From CAWJPY01 sp963844865 (GTDB taxonomy: Bacteria; Acidobacteriota; Thermoanaerobaculia; Thermoanaerobaculales; Sulfomarinibacteraceae): a stretch of DNA of 64,000 bases. Below the pieces are notes generated by a model. The model saw only the letters and a program-made list of their open reading frames with translations, searched no databases and was not told the DNA's origin. Below, in pieces: positions 1 to 8,494 of this stretch. Within the stretch, counting starts at the first letter, position 1; each line of letters opens with the position of its first letter. The position numbers were made by a program, and so were the translations under genes. The stretch lies in contig CAWJPY010000014.1 of the NCBI GenBank assembly GCA_963844865.1, forward strand, positions 78,296 through 142,295, read 5' to 3'.

Positions 1-139
1 CGTTCTCCACCTGGGCCCAGGCCGCCCCCACGCCCTCCTCCAGGGACACCAGCCGGTTGTACGCCGCGCCGAACACCGCGGCCGCCAGCAGCACCACCAC
101 CACCGCGACGATGCCGCAGCCGATGAACCACTTGCTCAC
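1..139 (-). CDS. lemA: LemA family protein, N-terminal fragment (cut by window edge)
   Basis: Only the first 46 codons lie in the window. Reading from a GTG preceded by GAGGAGGT, the peptide has a short polar start (SKW), one hydrophobic helix of about 20 residues rich in Val and Leu, then YNRLVSLEEGVGAAWAQVEN. The Tyr-Asn-x-Leu-Val and Ala-Trp-x-Gln-Val-Glu-Asn elements are the hallmark of the LemA family, membrane-anchored proteins of largely unknown function with a helical extracytoplasmic domain. The family call rests on this N-terminal signature only; the rest of the gene lies beyond base 1. Confidence 0.8.
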   Translation of the reverse strand, partial: MSKWFIGCGIVAVVVVLLAAAVFGAAYNRLVSLEEGVGAAWAQVEN

Positions 140-411
140 GCTCGCACCTCCTCATGCCAGGCCTCGCGGGCACCTGTCGAGATGTGTCGAGAACTATAGC
201 GCACCACACGCTCGACGGGACGCAACCTTCGGAGCGAACAACGGGGCCGTGCCATCCGCCACGGCAGGGGAACGCACGAGCCCCGGCCCTCCTTCCGGCA
301 GGGCGGAGGGATCGTGAACGTGTGCTGACGAGATTGGAGCGATGGGAGACGTTCGAGCAACAGCGTCACGGACGATGACGCCCCTGCGCACGCCGGTGCT
401 CGCCGTCCAGA

Positions 412-954
412 TCAGGCGGGTTTGACCACCATCGTCAGGTCACGACCGGGAAGCTCCGCTGGCGGCGGCTTGGAGACCGTGGCCAGATCGGAGAGCTCCT
501 CGGCCACCCGCTCGAGCAGCTTGTAGCCATTCTCCGGACGACGCATCTCACGCCGCCGGAACATGATCGTCACCTTGACGTGCTTGCCCTTCTTGAGGAA
601 GCGCTGGGCCATGCGCAGCTTGGTCTGGAAGTCCTGGTCGTCGATGTTGGGCCGGAGCTTCACCTCCTTGATCTCGACCTGCTGCTGGCGCTTCTTCGCC
701 TCCTTGGCTTTCTTGTCCTGTTCGAACTGGAAGCGACCGTAGTCCATGATGCGGCACACGGGGGGGTGGGCCTCAGCCGCGATCTCCACCAAGTCCAGAT
801 CCCGCCGCCGGGCCTCCTCCAACGCATCCCGGGATGACATCACCCCGATCTGCTCCCCGTCGGGCCCGATGACCCGCACCTCGTGACGGCGGATCCTGTC
901 ATTCAGCCGATGCTGCGGCTTTGGCGGCGGCTCTCGAAACAATCGCTTGCGGAT
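412..954 (-). CDS. infC: Translation initiation factor IF-3, apparent ATC start codon
   Basis: IF-3 binds the 30S subunit and enforces correct start-codon and initiator-tRNA selection. The product, about 180 residues (family usual 170-200), has the N-terminal domain (RLNDRIR, GEQIGVM, PPVCRIMDYG), a Lys-rich linker and the C-terminal domain (VKVTIMFRRREM). The only in-frame ATG/GTG near the expected N-terminus is a GTG at 960-958 lying inside the Shine-Dalgarno (AAGGAGGTG), which cannot work as a start. The ATC at 954-952 lies five bases after AGGAGG and gives the expected protein. AUU/AUC starts on infC are known from other bacteria, where IF-3 represses its own translation by discriminating against them. 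The usual downstream partners rpmI and rplT are absent. Confidence 0.93.
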   Translation of the reverse strand: MRKRLFREPPPKPQHRLNDRIRRHEVRVIGPDGEQIGVMSSRDALEEARRRDLDLVEIAAEAHPPVCRIMDYGRFQFEQDKKAKEAKKRQQQVEIKEVKLRPNIDDQDFQTKLRMAQRFLKKGKHVKVTIMFRRREMRRPENGYKLLERVAEELSDLATVSKPPPAELPGRDLTMVVKPA

Positions 955-1107
955 AGGCACCTCCTTACGGTTTGTGTTCGGTTGACCGACGGCACCGCCT
1001 CGCCCCCCGTTCTCACCACAACCTGACGCGCGGGGAAACTCGGCGGTAACGCCATCACGTCCGTTACAACAGGGAGCCGGCGGGCCGTATTCGCCGGTCC
1101 CGCAGTC

Positions 1108-1136
1108 AGGATAGCAGGTCGGCAAACCGCAGCCAA
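1108..1136 (-). promoter_or_regulatory. Possible sigma70-type promoter upstream of infC
   Basis: On the minus strand TTGGCT (-35) and TATCCT (-10) are separated by exactly 17 bases, each matching four of six consensus positions. It would leave a leader of roughly 145 bases before infC. Weak matches in a GC-rich genome; suggestive only. Confidence 0.28.
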
Positions 1137-1182
1137 GAGCGACGTCATCTCAAATTTGGTGGGTCTCCGCAGCCTCCCACGA

Positions 1183-1188
1183 TATACT
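1183..1188 (+). promoter_or_regulatory. Candidate -10 box (TATACT) before the multiheme cytochrome gene
   Basis: TATACT matches five of six -10 positions and lies 21 bases before the start codon, so transcription would begin just upstream of the AAGGAG ribosome site. No good -35 is seen at 16-19 bases, so an alternative sigma factor or activator would be needed if it is real. Confidence 0.3.
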
Positions 1189-1209
1189 CCCCCCACAAGG
1201 AGACTCGGC

Positions 1210-3018
1210 ATGACCACCACACACAGGGGACGGGCCCTCTATCACAACTCCATCAGCTACTACGGCGGGCTCGTCGTCCTCGTGGGAGGTTTACTTCTCG
1301 TCTTCACTCTCATCCTCCAGTTCAGCATCGCATCACCGAGCCCCTACCTCGGCATCTTCACCTACCTGATCTTCCCCGGGATTCTCACCGTCGGCGTGGT
1401 GATCTTTCTGTTCGGCATGCGAAGGGAGAGCATCCGACGCCGCAGGGAGGCCGCCGAGGCCCCCGCCTACCCGCGCCTGGATCTCAACGACCCCACCCAA
1501 CGCAGGCGCTTCGCCTACGGCCTTTCCATCGGCACCGTCTCACTCATCGTTCTCGGCGCCGTTGCGTACAACGGCTTCGTCTTCACCGAGTCGGTCACCT
1601 TCTGCGGCAAGATCTGTCACACCGTCATGCAGCCGGAGTACACCGCCTACCTGAGCTCGCCCCACGCCCGCGTCCGCTGCGTGGACTGCCACGTGGGCAC
1701 CGGCGCTTCCTGGTACGTCAAGTCGAAGCTGTCCGGCGTGCGCCAGGTGTTCGCGACGCTTTCGAACAGCTATCCACGCCCCATCCCGGTCCCGGTCAAG
1801 AACCTGCGCCCCGCTCGCGCCACCTGCGAGGAGTGTCACTGGCCGGACAAGTTCTGGGGCGCCCAGCTCATCCAGAACCCCCACTTCCACTACGACGAGA
1901 ACAACACCGCCGAAGAGGTCAGCCTGCTCGTCAAGACCGGCGGCGGCAACCCCAAGCTGGGCCAGAAGGCTGGGATCCACTGGCACATGATCATCGACAA
2001 CACGGTCACCTTCGCACCCAGTGACGAGTCTCAGCAGCACATCCCGTGGGTCAAGGTCCGCCACGAGGACGGGTCGGAAGAGGTCTACATGGATCAGGCC
2101 ACGACCCTCGACGAGAAGCAGATCGCCGCTCTCCCCCGCCACGTGATGGACTGCATCAACTGCCACAACCGACCGACCCACATCTATCCCTCACCCGGGC
2201 CGGCTCTGGACGTGGCCCTGGCCTCCGGTTTCGTGGATCCCTCGCTCCCCTGGATCAAGAAGGTCGCCGCCGACGCCCTCGTCAAGCCCTACACGGACCG
2301 CGAGAGCGCCGCCGCCGGGATTCGCGAGGACATCACCTCGTACTACGAGAAGAGCTACCCCAGCATCGCCAAGGACAAGGCGGATGCAGTGCGTGAGGCC
2401 GCCGCGACCACCGTCAACATCTACGACCGGGCGGTGTTCCCGAAGATGGACGTCAACTGGAAGACCTATCCCAACAACATCGGCCACCGGAACTGGCCGG
2501 GCTGCTTCCGGTGCCACGACGGGCGGCACGCCACCAAGGAAGGCAAGGTGCTCACCCACAGCTGCACGGTGTGTCACACCATGCCCCAGCGGGGGCCCCT
2601 GGTCGCTCTCGGGACGGTCATGCCGACGGGCCACGAGAACTGGCACCCGTGGCAGCTCGAGGGCAAGCACGCGGAGATCCTGTGCAACCGTTGTCACGCC
2701 GCCGGCTATCGTCCCCCCACGACCTGCGCCACGTGCCACGACATCAATCCCGACGCGCCCATGATCGACCTCGGGTGCGACACCTGTCACGCCAAGGCGC
2801 AGCAGGTCAAACCCCTCAACCCGTGCTCAGACTGTCACTCCGACCTGCCGGGCCTCCATCAGAAGGGCTACCATCCCGAGGCCGACTGCACCGACTGCCA
2901 CCACCCCCACACCTGGCTGGTGACGGGACGGGAAACCTGTCTCGCCTGTCACGACGACAAGGCCGATCACCACCCAGACGGAGGTGCCTGCACCAACTGT
3001 CACGACTTCACGAGCTAG
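1210..3018 (+). CDS. Membrane multiheme cytochrome c, NapC/NirT-like, 13 heme-binding motifs
   Basis: The 602-residue protein starts at ATG 1210 after AAGGAG. Three predicted membrane helices (about 19-38, 47-69, 101-122) are followed by a large extracytoplasmic heme domain. The first motif is CGKICH (residues 132-137), a CX3CH variant; twelve CX2CH motifs follow: CVDCH, CEECH, CINCH, CFRCH, CTVCH, CNRCH, CATCH, CDTCH, CSDCH, CTDCH, CLACH, CTNCH. The region after the third helix (PEYTAYLSSPHARVRCVDCH) resembles the NapC/NirT/NrfH quinol-dehydrogenase family, so a role passing electrons from the quinone pool to periplasmic acceptors is inferred. Classic NapC has one helix and four or five hemes, so this is an expanded form with unknown terminal partner. 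Its last codons overlap the convergent gene by a few bases. Confidence 0.9.
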   Translation: MTTTHRGRALYHNSISYYGGLVVLVGGLLLVFTLILQFSIASPSPYLGIFTYLIFPGILTVGVVIFLFGMRRESIRRRREAAEAPAYPRLDLNDPTQRRRFAYGLSIGTVSLIVLGAVAYNGFVFTESVTFCGKICHTVMQPEYTAYLSSPHARVRCVDCHVGTGASWYVKSKLSGVRQVFATLSNSYPRPIPVPVKNLRPARATCEECHWPDKFWGAQLIQNPHFHYDENNTAEEVSLLVKTGGGNPKLGQKAGIHWHMIIDNTVTFAPSDESQQHIPWVKVRHEDGSEEVYMDQATTLDEKQIAALPRHVMDCINCHNRPTHIYPSPGPALDVALASGFVDPSLPWIKKVAADALVKPYTDRESAAAGIREDITSYYEKSYPSIAKDKADAVREAAATTVNIYDRAVFPKMDVNWKTYPNNIGHRNWPGCFRCHDGRHATKEGKVLTHSCTVCHTMPQRGPLVALGTVMPTGHENWHPWQLEGKHAEILCNRCHAAGYRPPTTCATCHDINPDAPMIDLGCDTCHAKAQQVKPLNPCSDCHSDLPGLHQKGYHPEADCTDCHHPHTWLVTGRETCLACHDDKADHHPDGGACTNCHDFTS

Positions 3019-3755
3019 GTGAAGAGCGCCTGGATCCGGTCGATGAGGTCCTGGGCCTCCTCGGCCCCCTTCTTCAGGGCATCCGCGTCACCGTTGTCCG
3101 CAGCCTTCTGCTGCCGGTCCAGCACCGCGCTGAGCTGGTCGGCCACCTGATCGCCTCCGGCATCGCGCACCCTGACCTCCAGCTCCTGCCAGAGCGCCTC
3201 GGCGCCCGCCAGGGTCTCCGACGCCGCCAGGGTGTCGCCGGAGGCGACGTCGAGGAGGATGTTGCGCTCGGCGACTTGCAGTCGCCCCACCGAGGTCGGC
3301 AGGGCGGGTCGGTAGACCTCGACCACGTACAGGATCGCCATCTGCAGGTTGTTCGCGGCGCGCAGGATCGGCGCCTCGAGCTCCTTGGTCTCACTGTCCT
3401 TCAGGTCCTGGAGGCGCAGGTCGACCCCGTCCTTCAGGTCCTCGGGCACGCGCTGGGCGTCGGACGTGCCGAGCCACTCATGCCAGGCGTCCTCGATGCT
3501 CGCCACCAGCTCGTGGACTCGCGCCCAGTCCTTCGCCGGAACGGCCACGAAGAGCTGGTCGGCCTTCTCCTGCATACGGTCCAGAGACGCTGGGACCACG
3601 CCTGTGGCCAGGTCCGGCGGAACCACATCCTCCACCGTGCCCGAGACCTCCGGCACGGGAGTGGGCGTTGGCGGTGGAGGGGCCGACGGCCCGCCGCAGC
3701 CAACAACGACCAGGATTGTCGCGAGCATGGGCGGCACGAGAGAACGAACGAACAT
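3015..3755 (-). CDS. Lipoprotein with helical domain, unknown function
   Basis: Start chosen at ATG 3755, six bases after AAGGAGGA. The first 21 residues form a lipoprotein signal (MFVRSLVPP, hydrophobic core, lipobox VVGC), then a Pro/Thr-rich tether (PPPPTPTPVP). The remaining roughly 200 residues are charged and alanine/leucine-rich, looking all-helical; no enzyme motif is seen. It is the last gene of a minus-strand run following the Mla-type transporter genes, from which it is separated by about 120 bases, so a role in the envelope is likely but nothing more specific can be said. Its stop codon overlaps the stop of the convergent cytochrome gene. Confidence 0.75.
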   Translation of the reverse strand: MFVRSLVPPMLATILVVVGCGGPSAPPPPTPTPVPEVSGTVEDVVPPDLATGVVPASLDRMQEKADQLFVAVPAKDWARVHELVASIEDAWHEWLGTSDAQRVPEDLKDGVDLRLQDLKDSETKELEAPILRAANNLQMAILYVVEVYRPALPTSVGRLQVAERNILLDVASGDTLAASETLAGAEALWQELEVRVRDAGGDQVADQLSAVLDRQQKAADNGDADALKKGAEEAQDLIDRIQALFT

Positions 3756-3873
3756 ACGCGATCCTCCTTTTGGCACCGAGGTGCCGTCCTTCCTGTCAGG
3801 TCAACACGCCAACCGCTGTGTCACTTCCGGTCTCCAGTGCACGATCGCCGCGCCGGCCGCCGAGGGTTCCGGT

Positions 3874-4557
3874 TCAGTCCGAGGCCGCCGTCGCCCGCTC
3901 TCCGACGGCCGTCGATGCCGCCCCATGGATGGCCCGGATGATGTCTCCGGCCACGGACTGCATGGCGCCGCTCATCCCCTCCGCGTACTGCTCCGCCGAG
4001 TCACCCTCCAGCTTTCGATCGGCGTCGAACTGGCGCTGCAACAGCACGCGCCGTCCCCCACCACCCGCGTGATCGTCGATGAGACTGACGTTGACGACCA
4101 GGCTGGCTCGCCACGACCCGTCCTCCTCGAGCATCAGGAACCGCACGACCGTCCCCTCGAGCTCGAAGCGGGTCTGCTCGGTGCTGAGGTAGGGGAAGAC
4201 GTCCCGGAAGGCGTGGGATGCCGCGAGGTCACGGTAGAGGAGATCCGTCACGATGTTGGGGGGGCTCGTCACCCAGCGCTCGTAGTTGAACGACTCCATC
4301 TCATACCCGCTCCGGCGGAAGTACATGGTGGTGCCGTCGAAGGGCGACAGCCCCGAGAAGCGTCTGACCTTGATCGCGCCCGCCACGGGCCGAACGCCTT
4401 CCAGCACCGGCGACGAGTACTCGAGGGACAGCTCCTGGGTCGCAGGTGCCCGCCGGTGTGTGAGGGCACACCCGGTGGCGAAGAGGGGGCTCCCCACGAG
4501 GGCCACGATGATGAGGGGCATGTGTCGCTTGATCCGCCGCGCCTTACGAGGTCTCAT
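3874..4557 (-). CDS. ABC-transport auxiliary lipoprotein (PqiC/LptE-like) of the Mla-type system
   Basis: 227 residues from an ATG with AAAGGAG upstream. Arg/Lys-rich N-terminus, hydrophobic segment and lipobox ATGC at about residue 30. Downstream features fit the ABC-type transport auxiliary lipoprotein family (PqiC-like): an early beta strand with SLEYSSP, PFDGTTMYFRRSGYE, then WVTSPPNIVTDLL and FRDVFP, which resemble the conserved W-x-x-P-P-x-x-L element of that family. These lipoproteins sit at the outer membrane and partner MCE-domain proteins in phospholipid transport. The gene lies 15 bases after mlaD, so it is almost certainly co-transcribed with mlaEFD. Confidence 0.75.
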   Translation of the reverse strand: MRPRKARRIKRHMPLIIVALVGSPLFATGCALTHRRAPATQELSLEYSSPVLEGVRPVAGAIKVRRFSGLSPFDGTTMYFRRSGYEMESFNYERWVTSPPNIVTDLLYRDLAASHAFRDVFPYLSTEQTRFELEGTVVRFLMLEEDGSWRASLVVNVSLIDDHAGGGGRRVLLQRQFDADRKLEGDSAEQYAEGMSGAMQSVAGDIIRAIHGAASTAVGERATAASD

Positions 4558-4572
4558 CTGCGGCTCCTTTCG

Positions 4573-5510
4573 TCAGCGGTCCCGTCGCCGCGGAGCCGGT
4601 TTCCCGAAGATCAGCTCGGAGGGGTTCTGATCGAGACGCTCCAAGAGCCGGTTCAGGTTGTCCGACGCCTGCTGCAGGTTCTGCAGGAGCGACTCCACCT
4701 GCGCGGCGATCACCTGGGACCGGTCATCCACGTTCCCGACCACCTGCCCGACCTCCTGGGATGTCTGCGCGAGCTGCAGCGACTCCACCTGGCGCGCGCG
4801 TCGGAGATGAGGCGCTGAGCGCTGCTCAGGATCTCGTGCGCCCTCCCGGGGATCTCCGCGAAGCTGTCGCTGGCCACCATGCGGTCGATCCTGGTGGTGA
4901 TGTCGTCGAGCTTGCCGGTGGCCGCGGCGACGTTGCTCACGGCCTGCTCGAGGCTCGGGCTGGATACCAGCTTGTTGGCGGACTGCACCGTCGCGTCGAG
5001 GCCGGCAACGACCTGCTGGAGGTTCAGGGACTCGATCTGCCCGGCGATCTTCTTGGCGTCTGCGATGAGCGACCCGAAGCCCGCGGCCTGCTGTGACGGG
5101 ATGACCGGATAGGGAGGCTTGAAGTCGAGACTGGGGGCCAGCTCGCGGGCCTCGGCCACGTCCTTCTTCTGCGTCAGCTCGACGTAACCGACCCCGGTGA
5201 ACCCCACGGACTGGATCTCGCACACCGTCTTGTCGGTGACCAGGTCCGGCCGCCGGATCTTCATCACCACCTGCATCAGGGTCGGCTCCGGCGACACCGA
5301 GACCCTGCGCACGCTCCCGATCTCCAGACCCATGTACTTCACCGGCGAGCCGCCGGCGATGGACCCGACCGAGTGGTCGAAGTAGGAAACGTACGTCCTG
5401 CCGCCCTTCAGCATCTCGGAAGCGCCCAACCACACCACGCCTCCGATGCCCACCAAGACCCCGATGGCCACGAACAGACCCACCATTGTCTCTCGTGTAT
5501 GCACGACCAT
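4573..5510 (-). CDS. mlaD: MlaD-like MCE-domain protein (apparent frameshift)
   Basis: MCE-domain substrate-binding subunit of the lipid ABC transporter. One N-terminal membrane helix (VGLFVAIGVLVGIGGVVWLG) is followed by the MCE domain (YFDHSVGSIAGGSPVKYMGL, then GSVRRVSV) and a long helical tail with repeated Leu/Val/Gln heptads. The first frame runs to about 4800 and then loses sense; the next frame continues the helical tail (QVESLQLAQTSQEVGQVV) and ends at 4573. The break falls in a CGCGCGCGC run, where one base too many or too few restores a protein of about 312 residues, so a sequencing error is likelier than true decay. Lies seven bases after mlaF. Confidence 0.88.
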
Positions 5511-5516
5511 CCTCTG

Positions 5517-6314
5517 CTACCTCCCGGCCATCCCGTCACCCTCAGCCTGCGGCGGCCGGCGGTTGAAGAAACCCAGCACCCTCTGATCGGTGGCCTCTTC
5601 CCGCAGCCGACGGGGATCCCCCTGGGCGATGATGCCCCGCTCCTTCTTGCCGATCACGATGCAGCGCGAGCCGATCTCCAGCACCGAGGAGAGATCCTGG
5701 GTGACGATGACCATGGTGGTCCCCATCCCCTCGTTGATCTCCTCCATGAGGAGATCCAGCTCCGCCGCTGTCACCGGGTCCAGGGCGGCAGAGGGCTCGT
5801 CCAAGAACAGGATCTCCGGGTCCATGGCCATGGCCCGGGCGATGCCCCCCCGCTTCTTCATCCCGCCCGAGAGCTCCGACGGCAGGTGGTTATCGAACCC
5901 CGAGAGCTCGACCATGCCCAGCTTCATGCGGACGATGTCCCGGATCATGGACTCCGGCAGGTCGGTGTGCTCCCGCAGCGGCATGGCCACGTTGTCGAAG
6001 AGCGTCATGGATCCGAACAATCCACCCGATTGGAAGAGGACGCCACACCTGAGCCGGAGCCGTTCCAGATCCTCCTCCTCCGCGCCGACGATATCCACTC
6101 CCTCGATCGTCACCCGTCCCGATGTCGGCTGCGCGAGCCCCAGCATGTGCTTGAGAAGAGTTGATTTGCCGCAGCCGCTCTCGCCCAGGATGAGAAACCG
6201 TTCGCCCCGGTACACCTCGAAGCTCACGCCCTCCAGCACCCTCTTGCCGCCGTAGGTGGTCGTCAGATCCTCCACCACGACGATGGGATCCCTGGAAGCG
6301 TCCTCCGGCGCCAT
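5517..6314 (-). CDS. mlaF: MlaF-like lipid ABC transporter ATP-binding protein
   Basis: 265 residues, intact. Walker A GESGCGKST, Q-loop region LFQSGGLFGSMTLFDNVA, signature LSGGMKKR, Walker B ILFLDEPSAALDP, and the switch region VTQDLSSVL, in which the usual His is replaced by Gln as is common in Mla/Ttg2A-type ATPases. It energises retrograde or anterograde phospholipid movement between the membranes with MlaE and MlaD. The start lies one base after the mlaE stop codon and mlaD follows after six bases, a tight operon. Confidence 0.93.
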   Translation of the reverse strand: MAPEDASRDPIVVVEDLTTTYGGKRVLEGVSFEVYRGERFLILGESGCGKSTLLKHMLGLAQPTSGRVTIEGVDIVGAEEEDLERLRLRCGVLFQSGGLFGSMTLFDNVAMPLREHTDLPESMIRDIVRMKLGMVELSGFDNHLPSELSGGMKKRGGIARAMAMDPEILFLDEPSAALDPVTAAELDLLMEEINEGMGTTMVIVTQDLSSVLEIGSRCIVIGKKERGIIAQGDPRRLREEATDQRVLGFFNRRPPQAEGDGMAGR

Positions 6315-6315
6315 C

Positions 6316-7446
6316 TCAGATCCCCAGCCGCGACACTACGAGCGCCGCCAGGGCGTCGGTGAACAGGATGAGGAAAATGGCGCTGACCACGGCCGACGTC
6401 GTGGACGTCCCCACCTCCTCGGGGCTGCGGCGCGCGCGGAACCCGCGTTGACAGCCGATGCCGGCCACCAAGGCTCCGAACACCGCCGACTTGACGAGGC
6501 TCTCCAGGCCGTCGGCCATGGTGACGGCGCCGGGGATCCCCTGGATGTAGCTCATGAGGCTCATCCCCGCGTCGGCGACGCCGATGACCAGGCCTCCGAA
6601 GATGCCCAGCAGGTTGCCGTACACCGACAGGATGGGGAGGACGAGGACGGTGGCGAGCACGCGCGGCAGGGCCAGGAAGCGGACCGGGTTGAAGCCCATG
6701 ATGCGGAGGGCGTCCACCTCGTCGTTGATCTGCATGGTGGCGATCTCCGCCGCGAAGGCGGAGCCGGAGCGGCCTGCGACCAGGATGGCCGTGATCAGGG
6801 GACCGAACTGCTTGACCATCGCCTTGGTCACCACCGTCGGCAGTACGGAGATCCCCCCGTACCTGCGGAGCTCGTCGAACGCCATGAGCGCGACCACGAA
6901 GCCGAGCATGAAGCAGATCACTCCCACCAGGGGCAGCCCCTCCATGCCCACCCGTCCCACCTGCTTGAAGGTGTCCCGCAGACGGAACAGTCGTGGATGA
7001 CGGACGGCGTACAGGCTCGAGAGGATGAACTCCCCCAGGAAGGTCAGGGTGCCGACGACGTCTTCGTAGACCTCCAGGCTGGTGCGCCCGAGGCCTTGCA
7101 GGAGCCCCAGATCGGTCCGAGCCTCCCGCACGGGCTCGGCGTCGAGGGCCTGTCGCTTGAGAAGGCTCATCATGCCTCGAATGGCCTCGCTGGGGTTCCT
7201 CCTCTCCACGGGGATGGAGCTCCGTTCGGCGGAGCGCTCGAGCTCGAAGATGATGAGCGCGCCAGTGCTGTCCATGAAGGTGATGTCCGACAGCTCGACG
7301 ATCAGGCGCGAGGGCTCCAGCTCCTCCATCACTCGGTCGAGCTCGGCCCTCACCTCCCCCACCGTGTCCAGGGCGATGCGGCCCGCCACGTGGATCGTGA
7401 CCTCGCCCCCCCGTTCGCCCTCGTGGGTGACCTCGTAACCGTCCAT
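6316..7446 (-). CDS. mlaE: MlaE-like lipid ABC permease with N-terminal STAS domain
   Basis: Start chosen at ATG 7446 (MDGYEVTH), giving 376 residues; a longer frame exists upstream but has no family similarity. The first ~95 residues form a STAS domain (VTIHVAGRIALDTVGEV, DITFMDSTGALIIF), equivalent to MlaB fused to the permease. The rest is the MlaE domain with the conserved GRSGSAFAAEIATM and EVDALRIMGFNPVRFLALPR elements and about five or six membrane helices. Fusion of MlaB and MlaE functions explains why no separate mlaB or mlaC is seen. First gene of the mlaE-mlaF-mlaD-lipoprotein operon. Confidence 0.92.
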   Translation of the reverse strand: MDGYEVTHEGERGGEVTIHVAGRIALDTVGEVRAELDRVMEELEPSRLIVELSDITFMDSTGALIIFELERSAERSSIPVERRNPSEAIRGMMSLLKRQALDAEPVREARTDLGLLQGLGRTSLEVYEDVVGTLTFLGEFILSSLYAVRHPRLFRLRDTFKQVGRVGMEGLPLVGVICFMLGFVVALMAFDELRRYGGISVLPTVVTKAMVKQFGPLITAILVAGRSGSAFAAEIATMQINDEVDALRIMGFNPVRFLALPRVLATVLVLPILSVYGNLLGIFGGLVIGVADAGMSLMSYIQGIPGAVTMADGLESLVKSAVFGALVAGIGCQRGFRARRSPEEVGTSTTSAVVSAIFLILFTDALAALVVSRLGI

Positions 7447-7549
7447 CTCTCTCCAGCTCCGGCGCCCGCTCAGCCTAACACGGGGGTCGATCCGGTCCCG
7501 TTCGTCCACGGCCGGAGCGCCTCCGCCGGCCCCTTCAACCGTGCTCGAC

Positions 7550-8494
7550 TCATTGCCCCGACGGCGGAGCACGGAGCTCCACCTTCTCCAGACGGGCCTC
7601 GAGCTCCCCAAGGTGCTCCACGTCTCCCTCCACCGCGAGGGGTACCCCGGAGGCAGGGTCGAGGAGGATCGTCAGCGCGCCACGCATGCCGAGGAAACCG
7701 AGGTTCACAGCATCCCCGCCGTGGCCCGCCGTCCCGGCAGCACTCACCCGCACGGCCCGCGCCGGGACGTCGCCCTTCCGCTTCCGGCTCCCCCCGTCCC
7801 AGCTCTCCGTGAAGCTCACGTGGGTGGAGGTCGTCCCCTTGGCGGTGAAGCTCAGCTCGACGAGGTGGCCATCGGCGTACACGTACGCGGGCATCGTGGT
7901 ACCCGGCTCGCCGCGGGACGCCGCCGAGATCAGAAAGAGCAGCGCGTAGGGATCGGTCACCACCGCCCCCGTCGGCAGCTCCCCTCCCCAGCTCGAGTAG
8001 TGAGACTTGCGGTGGCTCCAGGCGCTCGGCGGCCGCGAAGACTCCTGCCCGTTGGCCGGCGAGGTCCGCCACAGGTAGTAGCCGTCCCGGGTGTAGCGAC
8101 CGATCTTGTGGTAGGGCGAGCCCCCCGAAGCCACCTTCTCGTACTGCTCGGCGGCGCCGGTCGACGGATCGATCCACACCGTCACCTCCTCGCTCCGGCC
8201 GAAGGGCATCTTGGTGGTCACCGTGATCTTCGCCAGGCAGGGGGATCCGGGAACGAGGGGCGTTCCTTCCGGAGGGGACCGCAGGCCGCTCCGGGCCTCA
8301 TCCGCCGGCACCTGCTCCACACCCATGGTGGCGGTGGCGCTCAAGAAGAACTTCGACGCGCCGAAGCGCAGTTGCGTCCAGGGAACACGAGGGTTGCAGG
8401 CCGTCTGGGTCCCCGCACTCGCGAGTCCCCACGCCCCGGTCAGGAGAACGGCGGCGATCACGGCTGCCGAGAGCCTCGGTACCACCGCGCTCAA
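7550..8494 (-). CDS. Exported protein of unknown function
   Basis: 314 residues reading from a TTG (TTGA overlap with the ftsH stop), or from the GTG three codons later. A clear signal peptide (AAVIAAVLLTGAWGLASAG) is followed by a domain rich in beta strand with DPSTGAAEQYEKV, TRDGYYLWRTSP and WDGGSRKRKGDVPARAVRV. The pattern of aligned strands and a lysine/arginine turn recalls periplasmic DUF3108/DUF6134-like beta-barrel proteins, but I do not recognise the family with certainty. Its overlap with ftsH suggests translational coupling. Confidence 0.7.
   Translation of the reverse strand: MSAVVPRLSAAVIAAVLLTGAWGLASAGTQTACNPRVPWTQLRFGASKFFLSATATMGVEQVPADEARSGLRSPPEGTPLVPGSPCLAKITVTTKMPFGRSEEVTVWIDPSTGAAEQYEKVASGGSPYHKIGRYTRDGYYLWRTSPANGQESSRPPSAWSHRKSHYSSWGGELPTGAVVTDPYALLFLISAASRGEPGTTMPAYVYADGHLVELSFTAKGTTSTHVSFTESWDGGSRKRKGDVPARAVRVSAAGTAGHGGDAVNLGFLGMRGALTILLDPASGVPLAVEGDVEHLGELEARLEKVELRAPPSGQ

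Noticed and set aside
1540..2181. Long antisense open frames (here opposite the cytochrome, and opposite most genes)
   Set aside because: They arise from the high GC third-position bias; none has a ribosome site, signal or family motif.
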